Below are positions 1 to 4,657 of a DNA stretch of 5,610 nt, one piece after another. The DNA lies in contig MNYV01000140.1 of NCBI GenBank assembly GCA_001873285.1, positions 1-5,610 on the forward strand, read 5' to 3'. The stretch is from Nitrospirae bacterium CG2_30_53_67. Lineage in GTDB: Bacteria; CG2-30-53-67. Numbering within the stretch: position 1 is the first letter of the stretch; each line of letters begins with the position of its first letter. The notes below the pieces were generated by a model that was not told where the DNA came from, searched no databases, and worked only from the letters and a program-made list of their open reading frames with translations. The position numbers and the translations under genes were made by a program.

Positions 1-595
1 ATTCATCCTGATCCGTGCGGCTGATCCCGAACTCCCGAGCCAGCACCTCGGCCGTCTGCCCCATGTTCAGCCCGCAGTTCGCGTCGGTGAGCCCCATGAG
101 GAGGCCCACGACCGGTTTGAGATGAGCCGGTCGAATCCTCAGGAGCACGCCGAAACGGTCGCTCCATCTCTTTGCCTTCTGAAACGCTTGAAGAATTTCC
201 TGCAGATCCTTGGAAAAAAAGATGGAAATGTTGCTCATGGATTCCACCCCGCCGGCGATGATCACCTCGGCCTCATTTAGGAGGATCTGCCGGCAGGCGT
301 TGACGATCGACTGCATGCCTGATGCACAGTTACGCTGAACCGTGTAGGCAGGAACCTGTATGGGGATTCCCGCCTTGAGGGCGATCACCCTGGCAATATT
401 GGTTGAGTCCGCAGGCTGCCCCACGTTCCCGATGATGACTTCATCCACCATCGAAGGGTCCATCTCCAGACGTTCCATGAGTTCACGGACTACAATCCGG
501 CCAAGCTCGGAGGCGGAGAGATCATTAAAAAGGGTCCATGCCTTGATATAAGGAGTCCGGACCCCGTCCACAATCACAATCCTTTTTCCCATCAT
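1..595 (-). CDS. Thiolase (acetyl-CoA C-acyl/acetyltransferase), N-terminal part, cut by window edge
   Basis: The product is a thiolase, which cleaves 3-ketoacyl-CoA with CoA or condenses two acetyl-CoA in the cytoplasm (beta-oxidation or acetoacetyl-CoA metabolism). The visible 198 residues start MGKRIVIVDGVRTP, the usual thiolase opening, and contain the nucleophile motif NCASGMQS with the acyl-accepting cysteine at residue 90 (89 from the second Met). GGVESMSN follows, and later GLLMGLTD and NMGQTAE, a spacing typical of the FadI/trifunctional-beta-like branch. The C-terminal His and Cys catalytic motifs lie beyond position 1, so the exact subfamily stays open. Two adjacent ATGs are possible, at 595-593 and 592-590. 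The strong Shine-Dalgarno AGGAGG (606-601, minus strand) lies 5 and 8 bases before them, which slightly favours the second. A near-consensus promoter lies just upstream. Family call is confident; substrate is not. Confidence 0.93.
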   Translation of the reverse strand, partial: MMGKRIVIVDGVRTPYIKAWTLFNDLSASELGRIVVRELMERLEMDPSMVDEVIIGNVGQPADSTNIARVIALKAGIPIQVPAYTVQRNCASGMQSIVNACRQILLNEAEVIIAGGVESMSNISIFFSKDLQEILQAFQKAKRWSDRFGVLLRIRPAHLKPVVGLLMGLTDANCGLNMGQTAEVLAREFGISRTDQDE

Positions 596-645
596 GGAAC
601 CTCCTAAAGGGGATAGGATTCATTTAAGTTAATTCGTTTTTTTGA

Positions 646-675
646 GTATACACGATACCGAGATCTGATGTCAAG
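646..675 (-). promoter_or_regulatory. Sigma70-type promoter for the thiolase gene
   Basis: On the minus strand TTGACA (675-670) is a perfect -35 box. It is followed by an 18-bp spacer and TATACT (651-646), five of six matches to the -10 consensus. Transcription would begin near 638-640 and give a leader of roughly 45 nt ending in the AGGAGG ribosome-binding site. No operator-like palindrome overlaps it. Seen by eye only, but both boxes and the spacing are good. Confidence 0.75.
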
Positions 676-907
676 AAAACCAATGATAATCCGTGTAGTT
701 GTATGATATGCCTCAAGACTTTCATGAATAATGTTCTGCTTGACATTCCTGCTCAAGAATATATATTTGTGAATCCCAAGGTAATGACTCTCCACCCGCA
801 TAATGGGTGGTATCAGGAAGCCCTCCAGAGGGGGGCATTGACCCAAAACAAACTCAGTGGCCAGCCAAAACGCCATGCTGTACCGCAACAGAAATCGTAA
901 CCCGTTT

Positions 908-973
908 GTCATTGTCCGGCTTGACCGGACAATCCAGTATGTTCTGGATTCCCCGATCAAGTCGGGGAATGAC
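908..973. repeat. REP-like triple-hairpin palindrome (66 bp)
   Basis: Three back-to-back hairpins make one imperfect palindrome. Hairpin 1 pairs ATTGTCCGG (911-919) with CCGGACAAT (925-933) around the loop cttga. Hairpin 2 pairs AATCCAG (931-937) with CTGGATT (944-950) around tatgtt. Hairpin 3 pairs ATTCCCCGA (948-956) with TCGGGGAAT (962-970) around tcaag. GTC and GAC close the outside (908-910, 971-973). The left 30 bases (908-937) and the reverse complement of the right 30 (944-973) match at 24 positions. The sequence resembles the widespread GTCATTCCC...GGGAATCCAG intergenic repeats of many proteobacteria, which I recall as REP/MITE-like. No second copy is in this window. Confidence 0.8.
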
Positions 974-1003
974 GGTGTTTTTGATTCATCACGAAGTGTA
1001 TAT

Positions 1004-1030
1004 TTGCCGTCCCATCTGATGTGCTATAAA
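1004..1030 (+). promoter_or_regulatory. Possible weak promoter for the SRPBCC gene
   Basis: TATAAA (1025-1030) is a good -10 box. The best -35 candidate, TTGCCG (1004-1009), matches four of six bases but with a short 15-bp spacer. If real, the transcript would have a leader of about 200 nt carrying the 1046-1096 inverted repeat and repeat copy A. Weak evidence; no better plus-strand promoter was noticed nearby. Confidence 0.3.
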
Positions 1031-1045
1031 CTTTTCCACTCTTAC

Positions 1046-1096
1046 ATAGGCTCTTCCTCCTGCTCCATTCAAGGCTTTCCCAGAGGAAGAGCCTAT
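1046..1096 (+). promoter_or_regulatory. 14-bp perfect inverted repeat in the leader region; possible attenuator or terminator
   Basis: ATAGGCTCTTCCTC (1046-1059) is perfectly complementary to GAGGAAGAGCCTAT (1083-1096), leaving a 23-nt loop. The sequence after the stem, CTTATTTCTCC, is pyrimidine-rich but not a clean T-run, so it is a poor intrinsic terminator. A smaller hairpin (CCCGGA 1107-1112 with TCCGGG 1126-1131) follows directly. Position between the possible promoter and the SRPBCC gene suggests a leader structure; a protein-binding palindrome is equally possible. Confidence 0.45.
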
Positions 1097-1140
1097 CTTA
1101 TTTCTCCCCGGATCGGTAGAACCTCTCCGGGTCCACCACC

Positions 1141-1228
1141 AGTGGTACGTCACAAGGAGAGGAACGCAGATGAGACCGCCCTACGACCCTCTCGGTACGT
1201 CACCATATTTACGAACAGGACCACTAAG
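1141..1228 (+). repeat. Dispersed repeat copy A, abutting the SRPBCC ribosome-binding site
   Basis: This is the first of three copies of a repeat of about 85 bp. Its 3' part, 1169-1225, matches the reverse complement of copy B (4043-4099) with three mismatches in 57 bases. Its full length aligns more loosely with copy C (4125-4208), sharing GCCCTACGACCCTC and TATTTACGAA.AGG.CCACTAAG. GGTACGTCAC occurs twice within it, at 1144-1153 and 1194-1203. Its ends can pair (AGTGGT 1141-1146 with ACCACT 1220-1225). It ends in CCACTAAGGAG, so the last bases form part of the ribosome-binding site of the next gene. Confidence 0.8.
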
Positions 1229-1235
1229 GAGAAAA

Positions 1236-1871
1236 ATGCATTTAAAGCCGCCTCAAAAAACTATCATGCTCGTCAGCCTGATGCTTCTTCTGATCCTCTG
1301 CAAGGTTCCTTTTTCATCGGAATTCTCCTATGCGGAGGTTCTCCGGCTTGAGAATATGAGTTATCATATTATGGACACGGATCAACCCGGCATTAAAAAA
1401 TACACCATGGAGGCCGACTTCAAGGGGACCAGGGACCAGGTCTGCGGGGTCATCTGCGACTACTATCACCTCAATACCTATATGCCCAAAGAGTTCGACT
1501 CGAAGGTCTTAAAACAAGATTCGAACCGGATTACTCTAAATGTCACTTTGGACATCCCGTGGCCCTTTGAGGATCTCAAGAGCATCCTCCTGATCAACTA
1601 TGACAAAGACAAAGGGAAAGCACGCTGGAAACTGATCGGCGGGAACATCAAAAAAAATGACGGGACCATCGAGGTTGAACAGCGCGGGGAAACCTCACAT
1701 GTCGTACAGACCACCTATCTCGATATCGGGCGGTATTACCCGGACTGGTTTATTGTGATCTATGCCCGTTCGCTGACTTACAAGGTGATGCGCGCCATGA
1801 GGGCACAGATCGAGACCGAGACCTCAGGAATGGATAGGCGTCAGGAACCCGTTCCCGCGGCCGGACCTTGA
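1236..1871 (+). CDS. Exported SRPBCC/START-like (polyketide cyclase-type) protein
   Basis: This 211-residue protein looks like a periplasmic member of the SRPBCC (START/Bet v1-like) superfamily, which binds hydrophobic ligands in a deep cavity; the ligand is unknown. Residues 1-33 form a signal peptide: basic start, a very hydrophobic stretch at about 10-25, and a plausible cleavage after SYA. Cys22 does not sit in a lipobox. The mature part carries the family pattern: an early strand and helix (TMEADFKGTRDQVCGVICDY, 57-76), central strands with VTLDIPWPFEDLKSILLI (103-120), the WKLIGG strand, and a C-terminal amphipathic helix (about 171-192). I chose ATG 1236 because AAGGAG (1226-1231) lies 4 bases ahead and the signal peptide begins there; an upstream in-frame ATG at 1170 lies inside repeat copy A. 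The polar tail after residue 194 looks disordered. Superfamily call is fairly sure, function open. Confidence 0.82.
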   Translation: MHLKPPQKTIMLVSLMLLLILCKVPFSSEFSYAEVLRLENMSYHIMDTDQPGIKKYTMEADFKGTRDQVCGVICDYYHLNTYMPKEFDSKVLKQDSNRITLNVTLDIPWPFEDLKSILLINYDKDKGKARWKLIGGNIKKNDGTIEVEQRGETSHVVQTTYLDIGRYYPDWFIVIYARSLTYKVMRAMRAQIETETSGMDRRQEPVPAAGP

Positions 1872-1883
1872 GTGAAAACATCA

Positions 1884-1999
1884 GGGGTCAAGGGTTCAAG
1901 GGTTCAAGTGAAATACTGATACCGGTAAACCGAGTACAAGAACGCAAGCAAAATCTCCAGAGAAAAACCTTTAAACCCTTCAACCTTTAAACCTTGCCC
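1884..1999. repeat. GGGTCAAG-type repeat element with inverted ends (copy 1)
   Basis: Starting 12 bp after the SRPBCC stop are three units GGGTCAAG, GGGTTCAAG, GGGTTCAAG (1885-1908), then TGAAA and an AT-richer middle. A degenerate inverted counterpart follows at 1968-1999 (CCTTTAAACCCTTCAACC... ending CCTTGCCC). The two ends can base-pair imperfectly, giving a long weak hairpin. The same arrangement, including the bases AGTGAAA and GGTAAAC in the middle, recurs after xerD. It fills most of the 177-bp gap to the next gene. No clear promoter or T-run terminator is visible here. Confidence 0.65.
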
Positions 2000-2048
2000 A
2001 AGGGTGAACGCGGCCTTTTCCTTGCTTTCTTGATAATTATTCATTACC

Positions 2049-2834
2049 ATGGAAACCATGACACGCATCCGGAATGAAATCCGCGTGAGCCTCCTCCAGA
2101 TCAATCCAGGCCTGCATGACCCGGACAGGAGGATTGAAAAAACGCTGAACCTGATCCGCCGTACCGCGGAAAGCCGGCCCGGGATCCTGGTCCTCCCTGA
2201 GATCTGGTCCGGTGGTTTCGAATACCCCGATGTGCTGAAGCTCAGCCCAAGGACCCCGGATATCCTGAACAGCCTCTGTGAAATCTCCGGGACCCACGGA
2301 ACCATGATCATCGGATCCCTGCCGGAAAAAGAATCAGGGCGCCTCTATAACACCGCGGCCGTTGTGGATCACGGCAGGATCATCGGACGGTACCGCAAGA
2401 GGCGCCTCTTCCCTCCGATGCTTGAAGACCGATATTTCACGCCGGGCCGGTCCAGGAAGATTTTCTCCACGGCCTTCGGCCGGATCGGAATCGCCGTCTG
2501 TTTCGATCTCCGATTTCCGGAACACTTTGCGGGGTTCCGAGGCCGGGGGGCCTGGCTCCTCATCGTCCCCGCACAGTGGCCTGAGCCCCGATGCGCGCAA
2601 TGGGAGTCCCTGCTCATCGCAAGGGCCATTGAAAACCAGGCCTTCGTCGCCGGATGCAACCGGGCAGGACGGACCCGGAACACACGCTTTTGCGGAAACT
2701 CCCTGATCGTGGACCCCGGAGGAACCGTCATCGCCCGGGGAGGGAGGGACGTTCAAGTCGTCTCGGCCGTTCTCCGGCCGGGAGCCGTTGAAACCATCCG
2801 CAAAGAGATCCCCATGCAGACGAAGAAACGGTGA
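2049..2834 (+). CDS. Carbon-nitrogen hydrolase (nitrilase superfamily, omega-amidase-like)
   Basis: This cytoplasmic amidohydrolase of 261 residues is expected to cleave a non-peptide C-N amide bond of a small substrate. The Glu-Lys-Cys catalytic triad is complete: Glu51 in LVLPEIWSGGF, Lys117 in YRKRRLFPP and Cys151 in AVCFDLRFPE. The extra conserved glutamate lies at 126 in EDRYFTPG. VPAQWPEPR (173-181) and ARAIENQAFVAGCNR (191-205) are further family signatures. The pattern is nearest to the omega-amidase/NIT2 and YafV-like branch, but the His usual after YRKx is Arg119 here; the substrate cannot be named. Length is normal. ATG 2049 is the first in-frame start after a stop at 2034-2036; no good Shine-Dalgarno precedes it, and ATG 2058 is an alternative. 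xerD starts 7 bp after the stop, so the two are probably co-transcribed. Confidence 0.92.
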   Translation: METMTRIRNEIRVSLLQINPGLHDPDRRIEKTLNLIRRTAESRPGILVLPEIWSGGFEYPDVLKLSPRTPDILNSLCEISGTHGTMIIGSLPEKESGRLYNTAAVVDHGRIIGRYRKRRLFPPMLEDRYFTPGRSRKIFSTAFGRIGIAVCFDLRFPEHFAGFRGRGAWLLIVPAQWPEPRCAQWESLLIARAIENQAFVAGCNRAGRTRNTRFCGNSLIVDPGGTVIARGGRDVQVVSAVLRPGAVETIRKEIPMQTKKR

Positions 2835-2841
2835 GCATCCA

Positions 2842-3729
2842 ATGGAACAGCACATTCATGAGTTCCTCCATTTCATCCGAATCGAAAAAGGGCTCTCGAA
2901 CAATACGGCGGAGGCCTACCGCAGGGACCTGACACATTTTTCTGAGTTTCTCAAGGGCCAGGGGATCCATAAGGCCGCGAAGATAGACCGCAGGGCGGTC
3001 CTTTCCTATCTGATTCAGATCAAACGATCAGGATTGAATCTCTCCACGGTCCGGCGAAGACTGGTCAGTATCCGGATGTTTTTCCGTTTCCTGATTCAGG
3101 AAGGACGAATCCAGACGGACCCTGCCGAAAACATCGAGTCCCCCAAAACAATCCAGTACCTCCCGCAGACCCTGACTCCCGCAGAAGTGGAGAGCCTCCT
3201 CCGCACACCGGACACGGAATCACCCCTTGGGAAGCGGGACCGGACCATGCTGGAGGTCCTCTATGCCACGGGACTTCGCGTGAGTGAACTGGTTTCCTTG
3301 AAAAACTCGGATATCAACCTTGAAGTCGGATATCTGATCACCATGGGAAAGGGGGGAAAAGAGCGTCTGGTCCCCATGGGTGATTCGGCCCAGGGATGGA
3401 TCAGGGATTTTCTATCGCATGACCGGCCCAGAATATTGAAATCGCGCCGGAGCGATTTTCTTTTTCCCAACCGGTTCGGAAATAGGATGAGCCGTCAGTG
3501 GTTTTTTAAGATCATCAAGAAATATGCCCTCCAGTCGGGTATCCGCAAGGAGATATCCCCTCATACACTCCGGCATTCCTTTGCCAGCCATCTTCTTGAA
3601 AACGGAGCGGATCTTCGATCCGTCCAACTCATGCTCGGACATGCGGATATCTCCACCACACAGATCTATACCCACGTCACAAAAGAACGGCTCAAAAAAG
3701 TTTTCGATAAATTTCACCCAAGGGCATGA
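2842..3729 (+). CDS. xerD: Site-specific tyrosine recombinase XerD-like
   Basis: The product is a 295-residue tyrosine recombinase that with a XerC partner would act at dif sites to resolve chromosome dimers, with FtsK at the septum. The N-terminal SAM-like core-binding domain spans about 1-90 (IEKGLSNNTAEAYRRDL). The catalytic domain carries all conserved residues: Arg146 (ATGLRVSE), Lys170 (GKGGKERLVP), His241 and Arg244 (SPHTLRHSFASH), His267 (LGHADISTTQ) and nucleophile Tyr276. Residue spacing closely matches E. coli XerD, and the ending TQIYTHVTKERL...FHPRA is more XerD- than XerC-like. I chose ATG 2842: the upstream stop overlaps a GGTGA ribosome-binding site (2830-2834) and this gives standard length; an in-frame ATG at 2788 lies inside the previous gene. 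A housekeeping role is most likely, though the gene sits next to a segment framed by inverted repeats. Confidence 0.93.
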   Translation: MEQHIHEFLHFIRIEKGLSNNTAEAYRRDLTHFSEFLKGQGIHKAAKIDRRAVLSYLIQIKRSGLNLSTVRRRLVSIRMFFRFLIQEGRIQTDPAENIESPKTIQYLPQTLTPAEVESLLRTPDTESPLGKRDRTMLEVLYATGLRVSELVSLKNSDINLEVGYLITMGKGGKERLVPMGDSAQGWIRDFLSHDRPRILKSRRSDFLFPNRFGNRMSRQWFFKIIKKYALQSGIRKEISPHTLRHSFASHLLENGADLRSVQLMLGHADISTTQIYTHVTKERLKKVFDKFHPRA

Positions 3730-3738
3730 AGGTGATTT

Positions 3739-3870
3739 GGGGTCAAGGGGTCAAGGGGTCAAGGGTCCGAGTGAAAAGCTTAGCAAGTAGCCGAGGGGTA
3801 AACATATCAAAAACCCCGGGGGTAGGCGAGATGATAGAAGAATACCTAAATCAAAAAAACACTTGACCCC
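3739..3870. repeat. GGGGTCAA tandem array with inverted end (copy 2)
   Basis: Nine bases after the xerD stop begin three perfect 8-bp units GGGGTCAA (3739-3762), then GGGTC and GAGTGAAA. An inverted CTTGACCCC (3862-3870) closes the element and is also the outer end of the 70-bp inverted-repeat arm. The order (array, AGTGAAA, GGTAAAC at 3797-3803, inverted end) parallels the element at 1884-1999, so the two are probably members of one dispersed family. The perfect units here suggest recent expansion by slippage. Confidence 0.65.
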
Positions 3871-3931
3871 TGGAATCCTCGGCCCCTTTTTACACACTAA
3901 ATGGCCGATGGCTCGTAGAGGAGAAGAACCG
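3862..3931 (+). repeat. Left arm of a perfect 70-bp inverted repeat
   Basis: All 70 bases equal the reverse complement of 5536-5605; identity stops at exactly these limits on both sides. The arm starts CTTGACCCCTGG and ends GAGAAGAACCG. It contains a small internal hairpin (TCGGCC 3879-3884 with GGCCGA 3903-3908) and an AGGAG motif. It points inward, toward the MerR gene, as the other arm points toward the RodZ-like gene. Identity was checked base by base. Confidence 0.95.
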
Positions 3932-3955
3932 CTTTTTTAGTAGATTTCTTTCTCA

Positions 3956-3984
3956 TTGACAGTAGATGTTTTTTGTTTTATAAA
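3956..3984 (+). promoter_or_regulatory. Near-consensus sigma70 promoter for the MerR gene
   Basis: TTGACA (3956-3961), a 17-bp T-rich spacer, and TATAAA (3979-3984) make an almost ideal vegetative promoter. Transcription would start near 3991, leaving a leader of about 240 nt before the GTG start at 4230. That leader contains the complete B/C inverted repeat pair. Some MerR-family promoters have 19-20-bp spacers; this one has 17, so there is no sign in the spacing of classical MerR-type distortion control. Confidence 0.75.
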
Positions 3985-4042
3985 TATAGGTAACTTAAAT
4001 CTGTAGTTGTTATGTAATTTGTTTGTAGTAATTCATCGGCCA

Positions 4043-4121
4043 AGTGGTCCTGTTCGTAAATATGGTAGCGTACCGAGAGAGTCGTAGGGCGGTCTCATCA
4101 GACGCGCGACTGAGGCGTACC
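4043..4121 (-). repeat. Dispersed repeat copy B (inverted relative to A and C)
   Basis: Read on the minus strand, the 57 bases 4099-4043 match copy A (1169-1225) with three mismatches. The rest, up to GGTACG at 4121-4116, is more diverged. It lies head-to-head with copy C, the pair being joined by GTACC (4117-4121) and GGTAC (4127-4131) around a 5-base spacer, so B and C together form one large imperfect palindrome within the MerR leader. Confidence 0.8.
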
Positions 4122-4124
4122 CCT

Positions 4125-4208
4125 CTGGTACACCGCAAGGAGCGGAACTTTGATCCGGCTGCCCTACGACCCTCGAATACGACCGTATTTACGAATAGGG
4201 CCACTAAG
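4125..4208 (+). repeat. Dispersed repeat copy C, abutting the MerR ribosome-binding site
   Basis: Aligned with copy A it keeps CTGGTAC, GCAAGGAG-GGAAC, GCCCTACGACCCTC, TATTTACGAA and CCACTAAG, with more divergence and a two-base gap. Like copy A, it ends a few bases before an AAGGAG ribosome-binding site, in the same orientation toward the gene. Its outer end can pair with the outer end of copy B (AGTGGTCCTGTTCGTAAATA, 4043-4062, against 4186-4205, with few mismatches). Confidence 0.75.
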
Positions 4209-4229
4209 CTCAAAAGGAGAAATGACTTC

Positions 4230-4640
4230 GTGACAAACAAAAATAAGATTGATCAACAGGCCTTGTACACCATCGGTGTGGCCTCCGAACTCATTGGAAC
4301 CACAGATCAGACACTTAGGCTCTATGAAAAACACGGGCTCATCAAACCCGCCCGCCGCGGCAAGAATCGGTTTTTTTCCAACAATGACATCCAGTGGATG
4401 AGATGTATACGGGACATGATCCATACGGAGAAAATCAGCATCGAAGGAATCAAAAGGCTTCTGGACTATGCCCCATGCTGGGAGATCAGGCGGTGCCCGA
4501 GCCATGTCAAGGAATCCTGTTCCGCGTTCAAGGAACCGAACAGGCCGTGCTGGGAACTCACCAAAGGGAGTTGCAGTGAAAACGGCAAGGACTGCGACCA
4601 CTGCATCGTCTATATAGCCCGGACCCGTAAAAAAGCCTGA
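4230..4640 (+). CDS. MerR-family transcriptional regulator with Cys/Trp-rich C-terminal domain
   Basis: This is a 136-residue DNA-binding regulator. The N-terminal winged helix-turn-helix (about 12-80) has the MerR hallmarks YTIGVASELIGTTDQTLRLYE, HGLIKPAR and ISIEGIKRLL, closest in style to the HspR/GlnR type. The usual long dimerisation coiled coil is missing. Instead there is a compact tail with two Cys-Trp-Glu motifs and seven cysteines: 83, 89, 97, 107, 115, 122 and 125 (CWEx3C, CWEx5C, CxxC). This resembles the two-CW-type module found in deltaproteobacterial signalling proteins; metal or redox sensing is my inference. GTG 4230 is chosen because AAAAGGAG (4212-4219) lies 10 bases ahead; the frame stays open upstream only by running through repeats B and C. 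The gene converges on the RodZ-like gene with a 17-bp gap and no visible terminator. Confidence 0.88.
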   Translation: MTNKNKIDQQALYTIGVASELIGTTDQTLRLYEKHGLIKPARRGKNRFFSNNDIQWMRCIRDMIHTEKISIEGIKRLLDYAPCWEIRRCPSHVKESCSAFKEPNRPCWELTKGSCSENGKDCDHCIVYIARTRKKA

Positions 4641-4657
4641 AGGGTGTCCGTTGCATT

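Larger units (their letters stand above)
596..1235. other. Long intergenic region between divergent thiolase and SRPBCC genes
   Basis: This 640-bp gap holds the thiolase promoter and leader (596-675), a stretch at about 676-907 in which I see no gene or clear structure, the triple-hairpin palindrome (908-973), a possible weak promoter (1004-1030), a long inverted repeat (1046-1096), a small hairpin CCCGGA/TCCGGG (1107-1112 with 1126-1131), and repeat copy A (1141-1228). Open frames across it exist on both strands, but they have no ribosome-binding sites, no recognisable domains, and run through the repeats, so I annotate no protein here. Confidence 0.7.
3730..4229. other. Repeat-dense intergenic region between xerD and the MerR gene
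   Basis: In this 500-bp gap lie, in order, the second GGGTCAAG-type element (3739-3870), the left 70-bp inverted-repeat arm (3862-3931), an AT-rich stretch with a strong promoter (3956-3984), and the head-to-head repeat pair B and C (4043-4208), which runs up to the MerR ribosome-binding site. The palindrome CCCCGGGG lies at 3814-3821. I see no convincing gene or intrinsic terminator for xerD. Confidence 0.7.

Noticed and set aside
604-960. Minus-strand open frame of 118 codons upstream of the thiolase
   Set aside because: It begins inside the triple-hairpin repeat, runs through the thiolase promoter, lacks a ribosome-binding site and shows no domain.
857-1351. Plus-strand open frame of 164 codons overlapping the SRPBCC start
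   Set aside because: It is composed of translated repeat sequence (palindrome and copy A) and then overlaps the signal peptide region in another frame; no start signal.
2334-2855. Long open frames antisense to the amidohydrolase
   Set aside because: They are low-complexity Pro/Arg/Ser/Gly-rich shadows of GC-rich codons; the plus strand carries a complete catalytic triad.
3739-3765. CRISPR-like array
   Set aside because: The 8-bp units are directly adjacent without spacers, and there is no cas gene.
4010-4240. Small proteins encoded by repeats B and C, including an N-terminal extension of the MerR gene back to 4044
   Set aside because: The peptide similarity between copies follows from DNA similarity, the frames differ between copies relative to their genes, and the GTG at 4230 has a proper ribosome-binding site.
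4164-4601. Minus-strand open frame antisense to the MerR gene
   Set aside because: No domain and no start signal; the plus-strand frame encodes an intact MerR fold.
4641-4657. Bidirectional terminator between the convergent MerR and RodZ-like genes
   Set aside because: The 17-bp gap has no stem-loop with a T-run.
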